Positions 35,256 to 44,871 of a DNA stretch of 64,000 nucleotides are shown piece after piece. The first letter of the stretch is position 1; the number at the start of each line of letters is the position of its first letter. This DNA is from Natronococcus roseus (GTDB taxonomy: Archaea; Halobacteriota; Halobacteria; Halobacteriales; Natrialbaceae), in the NCBI RefSeq assembly GCF_043677095.1, contig NZ_JBHLJR010000003.1, positions 62,001 to 126,000 on the forward strand, in the 5' to 3' direction. Under the pieces are notes generated by a model. It was given only the letters and a program-made list of their open reading frames with translations. It had not been told where the DNA came from and ran no database searches. Position numbers and translations under genes: made by a program.

Positions 35256-36428
35256 ATGAAACGAGCGACGGTCTGGACGGTCGCGATCTTTCTGTTCGTC
35301 CTCGGGGACGCGATGGCGTTGCAGGCGAGGGGGCCGATCCTCTCGAGTCTGGAAGCGACGTTCGCGGTTTCGGAGGCCGAGCTCGGGCTGGTGGCGCCGG
35401 CCGGAACCGCGGGCTTCGCCGTCGCCGCCGTCGCGACGGGACTGCTCGCGGGGCGGCTCCGAATGCGGTGGGCACTGTTCGCGGGCGCCGCGGGCGTGAT
35501 CTGTGCCCTGGTCGCGATGGCAGCCGCGCCCGTCTACGCCGTCTTCCTGCTCGCGTTGCTCGCTCAGGGCGGCGCCGCGGGCGTGTTCCGCGGCGTCGAT
35601 CGAGCGGCCCTGAGCCACATCCACTCGGCCAACCGCGGGCGGGTGTACATCGCCTACGCGCTCGCCTGGGCCGTCGGCGCCGTGCTCGGACCGCAGCTGG
35701 TCACCGGCGTCCTCGCGGTCGCGGACTGGCGCGCCGTCTTCCTCGTTCTCGCGGCACTCTTCGTTCCGGTCGCGGTCGTCGCCGCCCGGACCGAACTTCC
35801 CTCGATGGAGGCCGAACGGTCGATCTCGATCGACGCGCTCCGCGCGCTGCTCGGCCGACCCGCCGTCGTCGGCGCCACCGTCGGAATCCTGTTTACCGGC
35901 GCCGTCGAGGGGATCGTCTTCACGTGGCTCGTCTACTACGCCGAGGGGTTCTACGGGACTGGAACGGCCAGCCTGCTGCTGTCGACGTACCTGCTCGCGT
36001 ACATCCCCGCCCGGACGGGCTACACGCTGCTCGTGGATCGAGTCCCATACCTCCTGCTCATGCTGGTCGCGACCGTTCCGGCGATCCCGGCCTTCGCGAT
36101 CGCGTTCTCCGGGATCACCGGTCCCGTCCTCTTCGCGGCCGTCTTCGTCGCCGGCGCCGGGCTCTCGAGTTGCTTCCCCGCGCTGTCGGCCTACGCCGTC
36201 GAGGCGGCACCCGAGTACAGCGGCCCGATCAACGCCCTCACGACCGGGGCAACGTACGTGGGAATCGCAATCTCGCCGGCCGTCGTCGGCGTCCTGGCCG
36301 AGGCGTACGGGCTGAGCCGGGCGATCTGGCTCGTAATCGGCTTTGCGGTACTGCTCTCGTCGACGATCGCGGCGACGTGGCTCTGGACGGGAACGCCGGA
36401 GGCGCCGACCGTCGACGCCGCCACCTGA
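35256..36428 (+). CDS. MFS transporter
   Basis: A 390-residue major facilitator with 12 predicted helices. The motif-A-like loop between helices 2 and 3 reads GLLAGRLRMRWALFAG, and GVFRGVDRAALSHIHSANRGR lies in the helix 4-5 region. It begins 140 bp from the divergent eutB start and ends convergent with the aldehyde oxidoreductase gene. Ethanolamine or a related amine is a reasonable but unproven substrate; bacterial EutH belongs to another family. Start at MKRATVW; an in-frame ATG at 35187 would add 23 unlikely residues. Confidence 0.85.
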   Translation: MKRATVWTVAIFLFVLGDAMALQARGPILSSLEATFAVSEAELGLVAPAGTAGFAVAAVATGLLAGRLRMRWALFAGAAGVICALVAMAAAPVYAVFLLALLAQGGAAGVFRGVDRAALSHIHSANRGRVYIAYALAWAVGAVLGPQLVTGVLAVADWRAVFLVLAALFVPVAVVAARTELPSMEAERSISIDALRALLGRPAVVGATVGILFTGAVEGIVFTWLVYYAEGFYGTGTASLLLSTYLLAYIPARTGYTLLVDRVPYLLLMLVATVPAIPAFAIAFSGITGPVLFAAVFVAGAGLSSCFPALSAYAVEAAPEYSGPINALTTGATYVGIAISPAVVGVLAEAYGLSRAIWLVIGFAVLLSSTIAATWLWTGTPEAPTVDAAT

Positions 36429-36443
36429 TAGCAGAAATGAGGC

Positions 36444-38120
36444 TCAGTCGTCTGCGGGTGGGGCACTCAGCTGGTCGTCGGCGACCGTCCCGTCGTCGTT
36501 CCAGCCCCGTTCTGCGTAGTACTCGTCGAGTGCGGCGTCGAAGTCCGGCAGCTCGTAGGGTAGGCTGTCGTCGTCCCGGTCGAAGCCGCGCTGGTTGTTG
36601 AAGTGGCGCTCGAGCGCGACGACCCGGCCGCCGACCTCCAGTAAGTCCTCGTAGTCGGCGTCGAGCAGGGTCGAAAGTCGATCCTCGTCGACGAAGTCCC
36701 GCGAGAACTTACAGAGGACGGCGCTGTCCTTGATCGCGTTGACGTTCTCGAGCTCGATCACCTTCGGCGGCTTGTCGTCGAGGCCCTCCTTCTCGAAGGC
36801 CTTCTCGGAGTCGACCAGCGGGTACTCGTAGGGGTAGAACTCGGCGTACATGTGGTCGGCGCCGCGGTTCGAGGTGGCGAAGGCGAGCCCCTGCCCGTTC
36901 AGCGTCCGGCCGTCGTGGGCGGGGAACTCGAGACCCTTGACCGACCAGTTCTCGACGCCGAGGTCCTCGTGGACGCGGTCGATCCCCTCCGCGAGGTCGT
37001 CGCCGACGCCCTCGCGATGGGCGATCTTCTCGACGAGGTCGTGGATCAGGTCGACGTTGCCGAACTCGTCCTCGCTCGCGAGGTACGCGGCGATCGTATC
37101 CCCACAGGAGATCGTGTCCAGTCCGTACTCGTCACAGAGCTTGTTCGACTGCATGACGTCGACGATGTCGTCGACCCCGGAGTTCGGTCCGAACGCCATC
37201 ACGGTCTCGTACTCCGGTCCCTCGGTCTCGAGACCCGACTCCTCGTCTCTGGTGGGGAGCTTGCAGGCGAACGCACACGCCGAACAGGTCCCCTTCTTGT
37301 ACTTCTTCTCCTCGACGCGGTCGCCGCTGACGCCCTCGGCGCCCTCGAAGGAGAGCTCCGAGAAGTACCGCGTCGGCAGCGCTTCGACGGTGTTCGCGAA
37401 CTCCGTCATGGAGGAGGTCCCCTGTCGCTTCATGATGTGATCCGACTGGGCGGCCTCGCCGTGGACCTCCATCTGGATTGGGGGAATCTCGACCTCGTGG
37501 GTCGAGTCGCCGTCGAACGTCATCGCCTTGACGTTCTTCGATCCCAGGACGGCACCCAGTCCGCCGCGACCGAAGGCTCGCTCCTCGGAGGTCATGATCG
37601 AGGCGAACCGAACCTCGTTCTCGCCGCCGGGGCCGACGACGACGGTGTGGTCGGACTCGAGGCCGTGCTCGTCCTCGATGTACTCGCAGGTCTCGGAGAC
37701 TTTCGCCTCCTCGAGCTCCGGTACGTCCTCGAACTCCACACCCTCGTCGGTGACGTGGACGATCACGAGCTCGTCGCTGGCGCCGGTGACCTCGACGGCG
37801 CTGTAGCCGGTGCCCGTGAAGTTCCGCGAGAGGAAGCCACCGGCGTTCGAGGAGAGCAATCCGCCGGTGAGCGGCGAGACGGCGGTCGCCGACATCCGCC
37901 CCGTGAAGCTCATCTGGGAGTGCTGAAGCGGCCCCGTCGCGAGGTAGAGCCGGTTGTCGGCGCCGAGAGGGTCGGCGTCGAAGGGGACCCGATCGTGGGC
38001 GAGTTTCGTCGCGAGCGCGCGCCCGCCGATGAACGACTCGAGGTCGTCGTCGACGTCCTCGATCGTCGAGGAACGCTCCTCGAGATCGATCGAGCACAGC
38101 GGTCCGTGAACGTGTTTCAT
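36444..38120 (-). CDS. aor: Tungsten-dependent aldehyde:ferredoxin oxidoreductase family protein
   Basis: A 558-residue AOR-family enzyme that oxidises aldehydes to acids, passing electrons to ferredoxin. The N-terminal domain contains DDDLESFIGGRALATKLAHD and GRMSATAVSPLTGGLLSSN (pterin contacts). The 4Fe-4S ligands CSACAFAC lie near 287-294, with the late fourth Cys in SAVLCKFSRDF. Start at MKHVHGP (38120), upstream frames are not family-like. It lies next to the MFS/eut genes, so acetaldehyde from ethanolamine is an attractive substrate. No tungsten-pterin synthesis gene is nearby. Confidence 0.9.
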   Translation of the reverse strand: MKHVHGPLCSIDLEERSSTIEDVDDDLESFIGGRALATKLAHDRVPFDADPLGADNRLYLATGPLQHSQMSFTGRMSATAVSPLTGGLLSSNAGGFLSRNFTGTGYSAVEVTGASDELVIVHVTDEGVEFEDVPELEEAKVSETCEYIEDEHGLESDHTVVVGPGGENEVRFASIMTSEERAFGRGGLGAVLGSKNVKAMTFDGDSTHEVEIPPIQMEVHGEAAQSDHIMKRQGTSSMTEFANTVEALPTRYFSELSFEGAEGVSGDRVEEKKYKKGTCSACAFACKLPTRDEESGLETEGPEYETVMAFGPNSGVDDIVDVMQSNKLCDEYGLDTISCGDTIAAYLASEDEFGNVDLIHDLVEKIAHREGVGDDLAEGIDRVHEDLGVENWSVKGLEFPAHDGRTLNGQGLAFATSNRGADHMYAEFYPYEYPLVDSEKAFEKEGLDDKPPKVIELENVNAIKDSAVLCKFSRDFVDEDRLSTLLDADYEDLLEVGGRVVALERHFNNQRGFDRDDDSLPYELPDFDAALDEYYAERGWNDDGTVADDQLSAPPADD

Positions 38121-38227
38121 ACTGCGTAGGGTATCATCGATCACCACAAAACAGTTCGGTTCTCGTTCGCGGAGGGACGGGCGGCTGTACCGATATCGAG
38201 GCGCGGCTTCGATCGCGGAGGAGGCAT

Positions 38228-38485
38228 CTACCGTTCCAGCGAGGTGCCGTCGGGGAGGTGTAGCTCGTCGTCCAGAACGACCTGCAGGCGATCCGTCGCG
38301 AACAGGCGATCGATCTGGTCGTGCGTGAACGTGCCGTCGCAGTCGTCGCCGACGAAGGTCACCCGTTCGGGCGTCCGTTCGACGACGGTCGCGAGCGCGC
38401 TGCCGTTCCGGTAGTGGTATCTGATCGTCGTTCCGAGGTGGAGGGTCTCGGCGGTCACGCCGAGGGAGGTTCCGTGTGGGACCAT
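38228..38485 (-). CDS. Small hypothetical beta-rich protein
   Basis: An 85-residue protein starting MVPHGTSLGVTAETLHLGTTIRY, with alternating strand patterns (YRNGSALATVVERTPERVTFVGDDCDG) and a short C-terminal segment. It looks like a small barrel domain but I do not recognise it. The longer frame to 38536 uses a TTG start and is unlikely. An AT-rich element lies about 27 bp ahead of 38485. Stands alone, with AT-rich flank. Confidence 0.55.
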   Translation of the reverse strand: MVPHGTSLGVTAETLHLGTTIRYHYRNGSALATVVERTPERVTFVGDDCDGTFTHDQIDRLFATDRLQVVLDDELHLPDGTSLER

Positions 38486-38663
38486 GTTCTGTTCAGATTC
38501 GAGTGAAACATAATTCTTGTGTACTAGTAGTTGCAATTATAATACTAGCTCGGGGTCAGATTCCCTCTTCGAAGTAACCGTCAGTGAAACAGTCCTCTCA
38601 GCCGTCCTCTACCCTAATATTCGGTAACAATACAGTCAACTGTATAGATACGATTCGGGCGAA

Positions 38664-40475
38664 TTAGCTAAAGAGGCCGGTACCGAACCCACTGCTCGAG
38701 TTGTTTGAGGCGTTGGTCGGGCCCGAGGCGTTCTCGTCGCGGCCGTCGTCGGACGCATTCGGCGTCACCCCGTCGGCAGTCCCGTTGGACTCGTTCGCAG
38801 TGTCGTTATCCTCGTTCTCGAGGACCCCGTCGTCACTGGTTTCGTTGGGAGCCACGTCGTCGGTCTCGTTAGCGGAGACGTTCTGATCGGGTTCATCGCC
38901 AGCGGTTTCGTTTTCCGGGCCGCCGTCGTCACCGTTAGTGATCGTCTCGTTATCGTCGTCCCCGTTGACCACTGTGTCATCCTCACCGTTCTCGTCATCC
39001 GCGTCGTCCTCGTCGTCTATCTCGTCCTCATCGTCATCCGTGCCGTCGTCATCATCCTCGTCGTCCGCGTCGTCATCATTTCCCTCGTCGTCATCATCCT
39101 CGTCGTCCGCGTCGTCATCATTTCCCTCTTCGTCCTCCTCGCCGTCTTCGTCGTCTTCTCCATTTTCGTCACCTACGTCGTCGTCATCCTCTTCCTCGCC
39201 GCCTTCGTCATTTCCCTCTTCGTCCTCCTCGTCTTCGTCGTCTACGCCTTCACCGTCGTCCGCCTCGTCCTCATTTCCCTCTTCGTCCTCCTCGTCGGTG
39301 TCCTCCTCGTCTTCGTCGGCCTCTTCGTCCTCGTCTTCGTCGTCTACGCCCTCATCGTCGTCCGCCCCTCCATCATTTCCCGAATCGTCCTCCTCGTCGG
39401 TGTCATCGTCGTCATCTCCGTTTTCGTCGTCAGCCGGATCATCATCGTCGTCGGCTGATTCGCCGTCATCGATCGGCTCGTCGTCATCGTCGTCGTCAAC
39501 TGGATCCTCGTCATCGTCGTCAACCGGCTCGTCGTCATCGTCGTCAACCGGCTCGTCGTCATCGTCGTCGTCAACTGGATCCTCGTCATCGTCGTCAACC
39601 GGCTCGTCGTCATCGTCGTCAACCGGCTCGTCGTCATCGTCGTCGTCAACTGGATCCTCGTCATCGTCGTCAACCGGCTCGTCGTCATCGTCGTCAACCG
39701 GCTCGTCGTCATCATCGTCAACCGGCTCGTCGTCATCGTCATCGTCGTCAACCGGCTCATCGTCATCATCGTCAGCTGGATCCTCGGCATCGTCGTCGTC
39801 AACTGGATCCTCGTCGTCATCGTCGTCAACCGGTTCGTCGTCATCGTCAATCGGATCGTCGTCGTCATCAACTGGATCCTCGTCATCGTCCGGCTCACCA
39901 GCATCGTCGTCCTCCTCTTCGGGCTCGTAGGACTCCTCGCCCGGATCGCCGATCTCGAGTTCGTACGACGCCGTTCCCTCGCAGTTGCTCAGCGGGAACG
40001 AGTAGACGGCGCTCTCGCCCGGTTCGGGGCTCGGCTCGTCGGCGAAGTGGATGCTCGCGAGTTCGTCGCCGTCCTCGTCGTAGACCCGCGCCTCCATGTC
40101 GACGGTGAGCTCCTCGTCGCCGACGTTCTCGAGTTCGACGTGGACGTTGCACTCGTCGCTCGGCGGCTCGTTCGCCCAGGTAAAGGTGTGACGCAGGGCC
40201 TCGAGGGAGTCGCTGGCGGCGCCGGAAATGATGACCTCGCCCTCGACCGACTGGTCCTCGTACTGGTCCTGTTCGTCCTCGGCCTCTTCGTCGTCGGCAT
40301 CGTCGGCATCGTCACCGTCGTCGGCGTCGTCCCACTCCTCCGGTCCGTCGCCGTCTCTGGCCGACTCGTTGTCCGATTCGTCGTCCTCGTCGTCCTCGAT
40401 GGCGCTACAGCCCGCCAGGATAGCCGAAAGTGATACCCCCGCAGCCGTACTGAACTCGCGCCGGTTTAGATCCAT
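38664..40475 (-). CDS. Tat lipoprotein with long Asp-repeat and N-glycosylation-rich C-terminus
   Basis: A 603-residue exported lipoprotein. The signal NRREFSTAAGVSLSAILAGC has twin arginines and a lipobox Cys22. A globular domain follows (about 78-178, VIISGAASDSLEALRHTFTW ... SYELEIGD), like a FxLYD/immunoglobulin-type fold. Then come some 330 residues of Asp with DDDEPV and DEDPV units, partly as a 15-residue repeat. The last ~90 residues hold many N-x-S/T sites (NET, NVS, NES, NAS, NSS) for S-layer type glycosylation. The likely role is an extended, charged cell-surface stalk. The repeat DNA may vary between strains. Confidence 0.85.
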   Translation of the reverse strand: MDLNRREFSTAAGVSLSAILAGCSAIEDDEDDESDNESARDGDGPEEWDDADDGDDADDADDEEAEDEQDQYEDQSVEGEVIISGAASDSLEALRHTFTWANEPPSDECNVHVELENVGDEELTVDMEARVYDEDGDELASIHFADEPSPEPGESAVYSFPLSNCEGTASYELEIGDPGEESYEPEEEDDDAGEPDDDEDPVDDDDDPIDDDDEPVDDDDDEDPVDDDDAEDPADDDDDEPVDDDDDDDEPVDDDDDEPVDDDDDEPVDDDDEDPVDDDDDDEPVDDDDDEPVDDDDEDPVDDDDDDEPVDDDDDEPVDDDDEDPVDDDDDDEPIDDGESADDDDDPADDENGDDDDDTDEEDDSGNDGGADDDEGVDDEDEDEEADEDEEDTDEEDEEGNEDEADDGEGVDDEDEEDEEGNDEGGEEEDDDDVGDENGEDDEDGEEDEEGNDDDADDEDDDDEGNDDDADDEDDDDGTDDDEDEIDDEDDADDENGEDDTVVNGDDDNETITNGDDGGPENETAGDEPDQNVSANETDDVAPNETSDDGVLENEDNDTANESNGTADGVTPNASDDGRDENASGPTNASNNSSSGFGTGLFS

Positions 40476-40636
40476 GTGACTCTCGTAGTGACCGCCCGCT
40501 GATTGGCTCTCGATACGCGTCCTCTGGGCAGAAGTTCGGAGCTCCCCCGTGTTTAGCTCGTCGGATCCGCCCGGAAGGGTTCAGCGTACTGATGTCACCG
40601 AGAGGTACTATTCCTTCTGCAAGCACTGTCAGCCGC

Positions 40637-42622
40637 TCAGGAAGAAACCGGACCGATCCGGTCCTCGCGGTCTGCCTCGTAGATCCGCTCGATCCGATCC
40701 TCGAAGCGGTCGAGGATGACCCGACGCTTCTTTTTCATCGTCGGCGTCAGCATGTCGTTCTCCTCGGTGAACTCCCGCGGGACGAGCTCGAACTGCTTGA
40801 TCGTCTCGTGTTTCTCAAAGTTCTCGTTGACCTCGGCGACCGTCTCGCCGACGTACTCTCGGACGCGCTCGTCGTCGCACATCGCCTGCGGGTCCTCGGG
40901 GAGGTCGATCCCCTGCTCGTCGGCCCACTCGCGGACGTGGTCCGTGTTGGGGACGAGCAACGCGCCGACGAACTTCTCGCCGTCGCCGACGACCATACAC
41001 TGCTCGACGACCTCGCTGGCCGCGAACGCGTCCTCGATCGGGCCGGGCGCGACGTTCTTGCCGGTCGAGAGGACGAGGATCTGCTTGACTCGATCGCGGA
41101 ACTCGATGTAGTCGTCGGGACGGAGGTGGACGATGTCGCCGGTGCGGAACCAGCGGCTGCCGTCGTCGTCTTCGAGGAACGACTCCGTCGTCGCGCCCGG
41201 CTTGTTCCAGTACCCCTGGGTGACGTTCGGGCCGCTGACGAGCAGTTCGCCGACCTCGCCGGGATCGTCGAACGTCTCCCCCTCGACGAGCGAGTCGTCG
41301 ATCCGGACGTCGACGCCGGGAAGCGGCGGCCCGATGGTTCCGATTTCGGGCGCCTCTGGCGGGTTGACCGAGACGACCGGAGCGGTCTCGGTGAGTCCGT
41401 ACCCCTCGTAGATCGGCAGTCCCATCGCGTGGTACAGCGTACAGAGCTCCTTCGAGAGGCTCCCGCCGCCGCTGATCAGGAGCTCGATCTCGCCGCCCAG
41501 CGCCTCGCGGACGTTCGAGAAGACCAGTTTGTCCGCGAGCGACTGCTTCGCGCTGAGAACTGGGCCGGGGTCGTCGGTTTCCTGGTACTCGACGCCGACG
41601 TCGGTCGCCCACTCGAAGATCCGCTTTTTCGCCCCCGACTCGCTGGCCTGCTCGCGGATCGTGTCGTAGATCTTCTCGTAGACGCGGGGGACGCTGGTTG
41701 CCGTGTCCGGCTGTACCGTCCCGAAGTCCTCCTTGAGCGTGTCGGTGCTCTCCGCGTAGGCGACGCAGGCGCCGCTTGCAAACAGCAGGAAGTGTCCCGA
41801 CGTGCGCTCGAAGACGTGTGCCAGCGGGAGATAGGAGACGGACTGAACGGTCTCGTCGATGACCGGTAATTCGTCGTCCTTGTCCGGCCGCGGGCCGTAG
41901 CGCTTGCGGACCTGGTTGACGTTCGACCGGAAGTTACCGTGGGTGAGCTGGACGCCCTTGGGCTGGCCCGTCGTCCCGCTCGTGTAGATCAGGCTGGCCA
42001 GGTCGTCCGTGTCGGGCGCGTCGAGCCACTCCTCGTAGCGCTCGAGGTCGAAGATATCCTCGCCGCGATCGTGAACCTCAGCGAGGGTTAGGACGTCGTC
42101 GCGATCGTCGTACCCCTCGAGGCGATCCATCGAGACGATGAACTCGAGGTCGAGGTCGTCCTCGACCTCGAGGACGCGCTCGACCAGCCGTTCGTTCTCG
42201 ACGACGACGGCGGTGGCGTCGGGATCGTCGAGCAGGTACCGAACCTGGTCGGGCGAGGAGCTCTCGTAGACGGTCGTGATAACCGCGCCGGTAGAGAGCA
42301 GCGCGAAGTCGGTCTGGGCCCACTCCATGCGGGTGTCGGCGAAGATGCCGACGCGATCACCCTGCTCGACGCCGAGATCGCGAAACCCCGCCGCGAGGTT
42401 GCGGACGACGTTTCGCATCTGCGTGTAGGAGATCGCCCGGAACGCGTCGGGATCGGCAGGCTCGAGGACCGACTCGGTCAGCGATCGGTCGTAGATTCCG
42501 CCTTTGTACCGCTGTGCCGGCCGGTTCGGGTGGCGCTCGACGGCGTCGTCGAACAGCCGCCCGAGCGTCGTTTCACCGATGACCTCGTCCTCGTACTCTC
42601 GTTCGGCGTCCCGCCAGTGCAT
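40637..42622 (-). CDS. Long-chain fatty-acid-CoA ligase (AMP-forming)
   Basis: A 661-residue adenylate-forming enzyme that activates fatty acids with ATP and CoA. The P-loop region is LASLIYTSGTTGQPKGVQLTH, followed by YEGYGLTETAPV and the hinge region WFRTGDIVHLRPDDYIEFRDR, then the LSTGKNVAPGPIED motif with catalytic lysine at the C-terminal domain. The extra ~60-residue insert is typical of the long-chain (FadD15-like) type. A TTTTATC element is 28 bp before ATG 42622, giving the start. It is divergent from nothing; an MBL hydrolase and CDF gene lie upstream on the same strand. Confidence 0.93.
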   Translation of the reverse strand: MHWRDAEREYEDEVIGETTLGRLFDDAVERHPNRPAQRYKGGIYDRSLTESVLEPADPDAFRAISYTQMRNVVRNLAAGFRDLGVEQGDRVGIFADTRMEWAQTDFALLSTGAVITTVYESSSPDQVRYLLDDPDATAVVVENERLVERVLEVEDDLDLEFIVSMDRLEGYDDRDDVLTLAEVHDRGEDIFDLERYEEWLDAPDTDDLASLIYTSGTTGQPKGVQLTHGNFRSNVNQVRKRYGPRPDKDDELPVIDETVQSVSYLPLAHVFERTSGHFLLFASGACVAYAESTDTLKEDFGTVQPDTATSVPRVYEKIYDTIREQASESGAKKRIFEWATDVGVEYQETDDPGPVLSAKQSLADKLVFSNVREALGGEIELLISGGGSLSKELCTLYHAMGLPIYEGYGLTETAPVVSVNPPEAPEIGTIGPPLPGVDVRIDDSLVEGETFDDPGEVGELLVSGPNVTQGYWNKPGATTESFLEDDDGSRWFRTGDIVHLRPDDYIEFRDRVKQILVLSTGKNVAPGPIEDAFAASEVVEQCMVVGDGEKFVGALLVPNTDHVREWADEQGIDLPEDPQAMCDDERVREYVGETVAEVNENFEKHETIKQFELVPREFTEENDMLTPTMKKKRRVILDRFEDRIERIYEADREDRIGPVSS

Positions 42623-42745
42623 ACACGTGAGACAGTACCTCCCGAGCGATAAAACGTGATGAAACTGAACGCATCTGTCACCGCGTTTATTCGTGAGCTG
42701 CAACGGTGATCGCGTCGAAAACGGGCAATCGGACGGTCCCGGTGA

Positions 42746-43666
42746 TTAGTCCCGGTGGTCCAGGTAGCCGACGACGCCGCGAACGTTCATGCCGGCCTCG
42801 GCGCCGGCCTTGTGTTCGCCCCAGGCGTCGCCCAGATCCGACCTGGAGGCGAAGTGCTCGACGAGGGCCTCGTCGTCCTCGAGCTCCCCGCGCTTCGCTT
42901 CGACGGATCGGACCCACTCCTCGAGAACGCTCGCGTACTCCTCGAGGGCCGCCTCGGCGTCGTCGCCGACGTAGCGCGGCCCGAAGTGGGCGTAACAGAG
43001 AACGTCGGGATCGATCTCCTGGAGGGTTGCGACGTCCTCGAGACAGCGCTCGAGGTGGAAGTTCGACGGCGGCGAGGTCTCCCTGATCTCCTCGCGTTCG
43101 GGCACCCAGATCCCGGCCGCATCGGCGGTGAACACCGCGTTGTTCTCGGGATCCTCGAAGACGACCTGGTGGGGGGCGTGGCCGGGGGCCTCGTGGACTC
43201 GGAGCTCGTGGGTTCCGAGATCGATCGCGTCCCCGTCCTCGATCTCGACGATCCGATCCTCGGGGACCGGCTTCGGCTCGACGTAGTACTGCCACTGGTC
43301 GCCGACCGCGGCCTTCGTCCCCGCAACCAGCTTCGAGGGATCCGCGAGGTGGGAGGTGCCGATCGGGTGGACGTAGACGTCGGCGTTCGGGCACGCTTCG
43401 GCGAGGTAGCCCGCGCCGCCGGCGTGATCGAGGTGGATGTGCGTCACCGCGATCACCTCGAGGTCCTCGGGCGCGATGCCGATCTCCTCGAGGGCCGCGA
43501 GGATCCGCTCGTAGTTCGTCCCGATCCCCGTGTCGACGATCGCGGGTCGGTCGTCGTCTACGACGTAGACGGCGCCGTACCCGCTGGTCTCGTACATCCC
43601 CGTATCGACGTAGTAGAGGTCCGAACAGTCGCCGGCCGTGACCTGACGGACGTCACCGATTTCCAT
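42746..43666 (-). CDS. MBL-fold metallo-hydrolase
   Basis: A 306-residue metallo-beta-lactamase fold enzyme with two-metal ligands THIHLDHAGG (H-x-H-x-DH), a later His in VYVHPIG, APGHAPHQVVF and AHFGPRYVG. Such proteins include glyoxalase II and lactonases. The substrate is unclear. The last ~75 residues are helical. Starts at MEIGDVRQVTAGD. It is 49 bp from the CDF gene start-side; both read minus. Confidence 0.88.
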   Translation of the reverse strand: MEIGDVRQVTAGDCSDLYYVDTGMYETSGYGAVYVVDDDRPAIVDTGIGTNYERILAALEEIGIAPEDLEVIAVTHIHLDHAGGAGYLAEACPNADVYVHPIGTSHLADPSKLVAGTKAAVGDQWQYYVEPKPVPEDRIVEIEDGDAIDLGTHELRVHEAPGHAPHQVVFEDPENNAVFTADAAGIWVPEREEIRETSPPSNFHLERCLEDVATLQEIDPDVLCYAHFGPRYVGDDAEAALEEYASVLEEWVRSVEAKRGELEDDEALVEHFASRSDLGDAWGEHKAGAEAGMNVRGVVGYLDHRD

Positions 43667-43714
43667 ACCGGTAGGCCGTCGGCAGACGAAATAAAAGCTG
43701 GCGTCCCGGCCAGG

Positions 43715-44614
43715 CTACCGGTCGCGGCGATCCTTCCACTCGCCGATCCCCGAGGGATCGAGGTGGACGTGGGCGTCGCCGACGTCCTCGAGCCCGCGGA
43801 GGCTGGCGACTAGCTCCGACTCGACGTCGTGAGCCTGCCGGAACGGCATGTTGCCGTCGACCTCGACGTGGACCTCGACCTCGAGGACGGGGCCGTCGTA
43901 GAAGACGGTGAGGTCGTGGATCCCCTCGACGGCGGGGTGGTCCCGGAGGATCTCGGTCACCTCCGCCCGCTTCGTCGGGCCGGGCGAGGCGCCGACGAGG
44001 TAGCCGACGTTCTCGCGGCCGATCTCGACGCCCTGGTAGATGACGAGCAGGCTGACGAGCCCGCCGGCGATCGGATCGAGCAGCGGGAAGCCGAGCAGGA
44101 CGCCGAGCACACCGACGACCGCGGCGAAGGAGGTGTAGATGTCGTTGAGGCAGTCCGTCGCCAGCGCCTCGAGGGCGGTCGAGCCGATCGCCTCGTTGAT
44201 GTACTCGGTGTAGCGGTAGACCAGGTACATGTCCACGATCGCGAATGCGAGCGCGCCGAGCAACAGCGGGTGGAAGACGACGTCGACGCCGTGGACGACT
44301 CCCTGTGCGGACTCGTACAGTAGATTCAGGCCCAACAGGGCGATCACCGCACCGACGAACAGCGCCGTCAGCGGCTCGATGCGCTCGTGGCCGTGTGGGT
44401 GGGTGTCGTCGGGTTCGTCGAAGGAACTCCGGCCCCAGACGAGCACAACGACGCTTGCGACGAGATCCGCGATCGAGTGGGCCGCGTCGGCCACGAGCGC
44501 GACGCTCCCGAAGGCCAGTCCCACGGCGCCCTCGATGACGATCTTGACGGCGTTGCCGAGGACGTTCGCCCACGACGCACGCGTGAATCCGTCGCGGCCC
44601 GCCTCGTCGACCAT
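43715..44614 (-). CDS. Cation diffusion facilitator (CDF) transporter
   Basis: A 299-residue metal/H+ antiporter with six helices. Metal residues lie in VADAAHSIADL (helix 2) and EALATDCLNDIYTS (helix 5, D-x3-D spacing). The cytosolic C-terminal domain (ALRDHPAVEGIHDLTVFYDGPVLEVEVHVEVDG) has the ferredoxin-like fold. The short DTHPHGHERIE loop between helices 2 and 3 may carry metal. It probably exports Zn, Mn or Fe; the sequence does not tell which. The start is at MVDEAGRDG. Confidence 0.9.
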   Translation of the reverse strand: MVDEAGRDGFTRASWANVLGNAVKIVIEGAVGLAFGSVALVADAAHSIADLVASVVVLVWGRSSFDEPDDTHPHGHERIEPLTALFVGAVIALLGLNLLYESAQGVVHGVDVVFHPLLLGALAFAIVDMYLVYRYTEYINEAIGSTALEALATDCLNDIYTSFAAVVGVLGVLLGFPLLDPIAGGLVSLLVIYQGVEIGRENVGYLVGASPGPTKRAEVTEILRDHPAVEGIHDLTVFYDGPVLEVEVHVEVDGNMPFRQAHDVESELVASLRGLEDVGDAHVHLDPSGIGEWKDRRDR

Positions 44615-44716
44615 ACGCTGTTTAGAGACAGTCTAAACTTGGGTCTTTTCCTTCCCGACGGCATCGGTCGGGCTTTCGCAATCCTCATTTGGGTGGTGTG
44701 AGAACGGTCCGCTATC

Positions 44717-44862
44717 CGGGCGATGGGGCCCGCCTGCCACAACCGCCGGCGACTCGCTCACCGCGTTCGCGGTCGCGCGCTGCCCGCAGCCGCGTACCGC
44801 TTGCGCAACCGCTCGGTCCATCCGCGGGACCGACCGTACGACCGGCTGACGGTCCCTGCTAT
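44717..44862 (+). promoter_or_regulatory. Fluoride riboswitch (crcB motif) with extended P3
   Basis: GGGCGATGGGGCCCGCC at 44718-44734 is nearly identical to the start of the known fluoride aptamer. AACCGCC follows at 44741-44747 and GGCTGACGGTCCCTGC at 44844-44859. P1 forms as GGGGCC with GGTCCC, P2 as GGCG with CGCC, and P3 as GCCGG with CCGGC, as in the crystal-structure family. P3 is extended by some 90 bases that hold further hairpins. The aptamer ends about 10 bases before the Fluc start, so translation control is likely. Confidence 0.82.
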
Positions 44863-44871
44863 CAGTCAGCC

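Noticed and set aside
39470..39900. Possible CRISPR or satellite array
   Set aside because: The repeats are in-frame DDDDEPV/DEDPV codons without unique spacers.
38938..39930. Plus-strand poly-Ser frame
   Set aside because: It is the antisense of the Asp-repeat lipoprotein, whose Tat lipoprotein signal and sequons support the minus strand.
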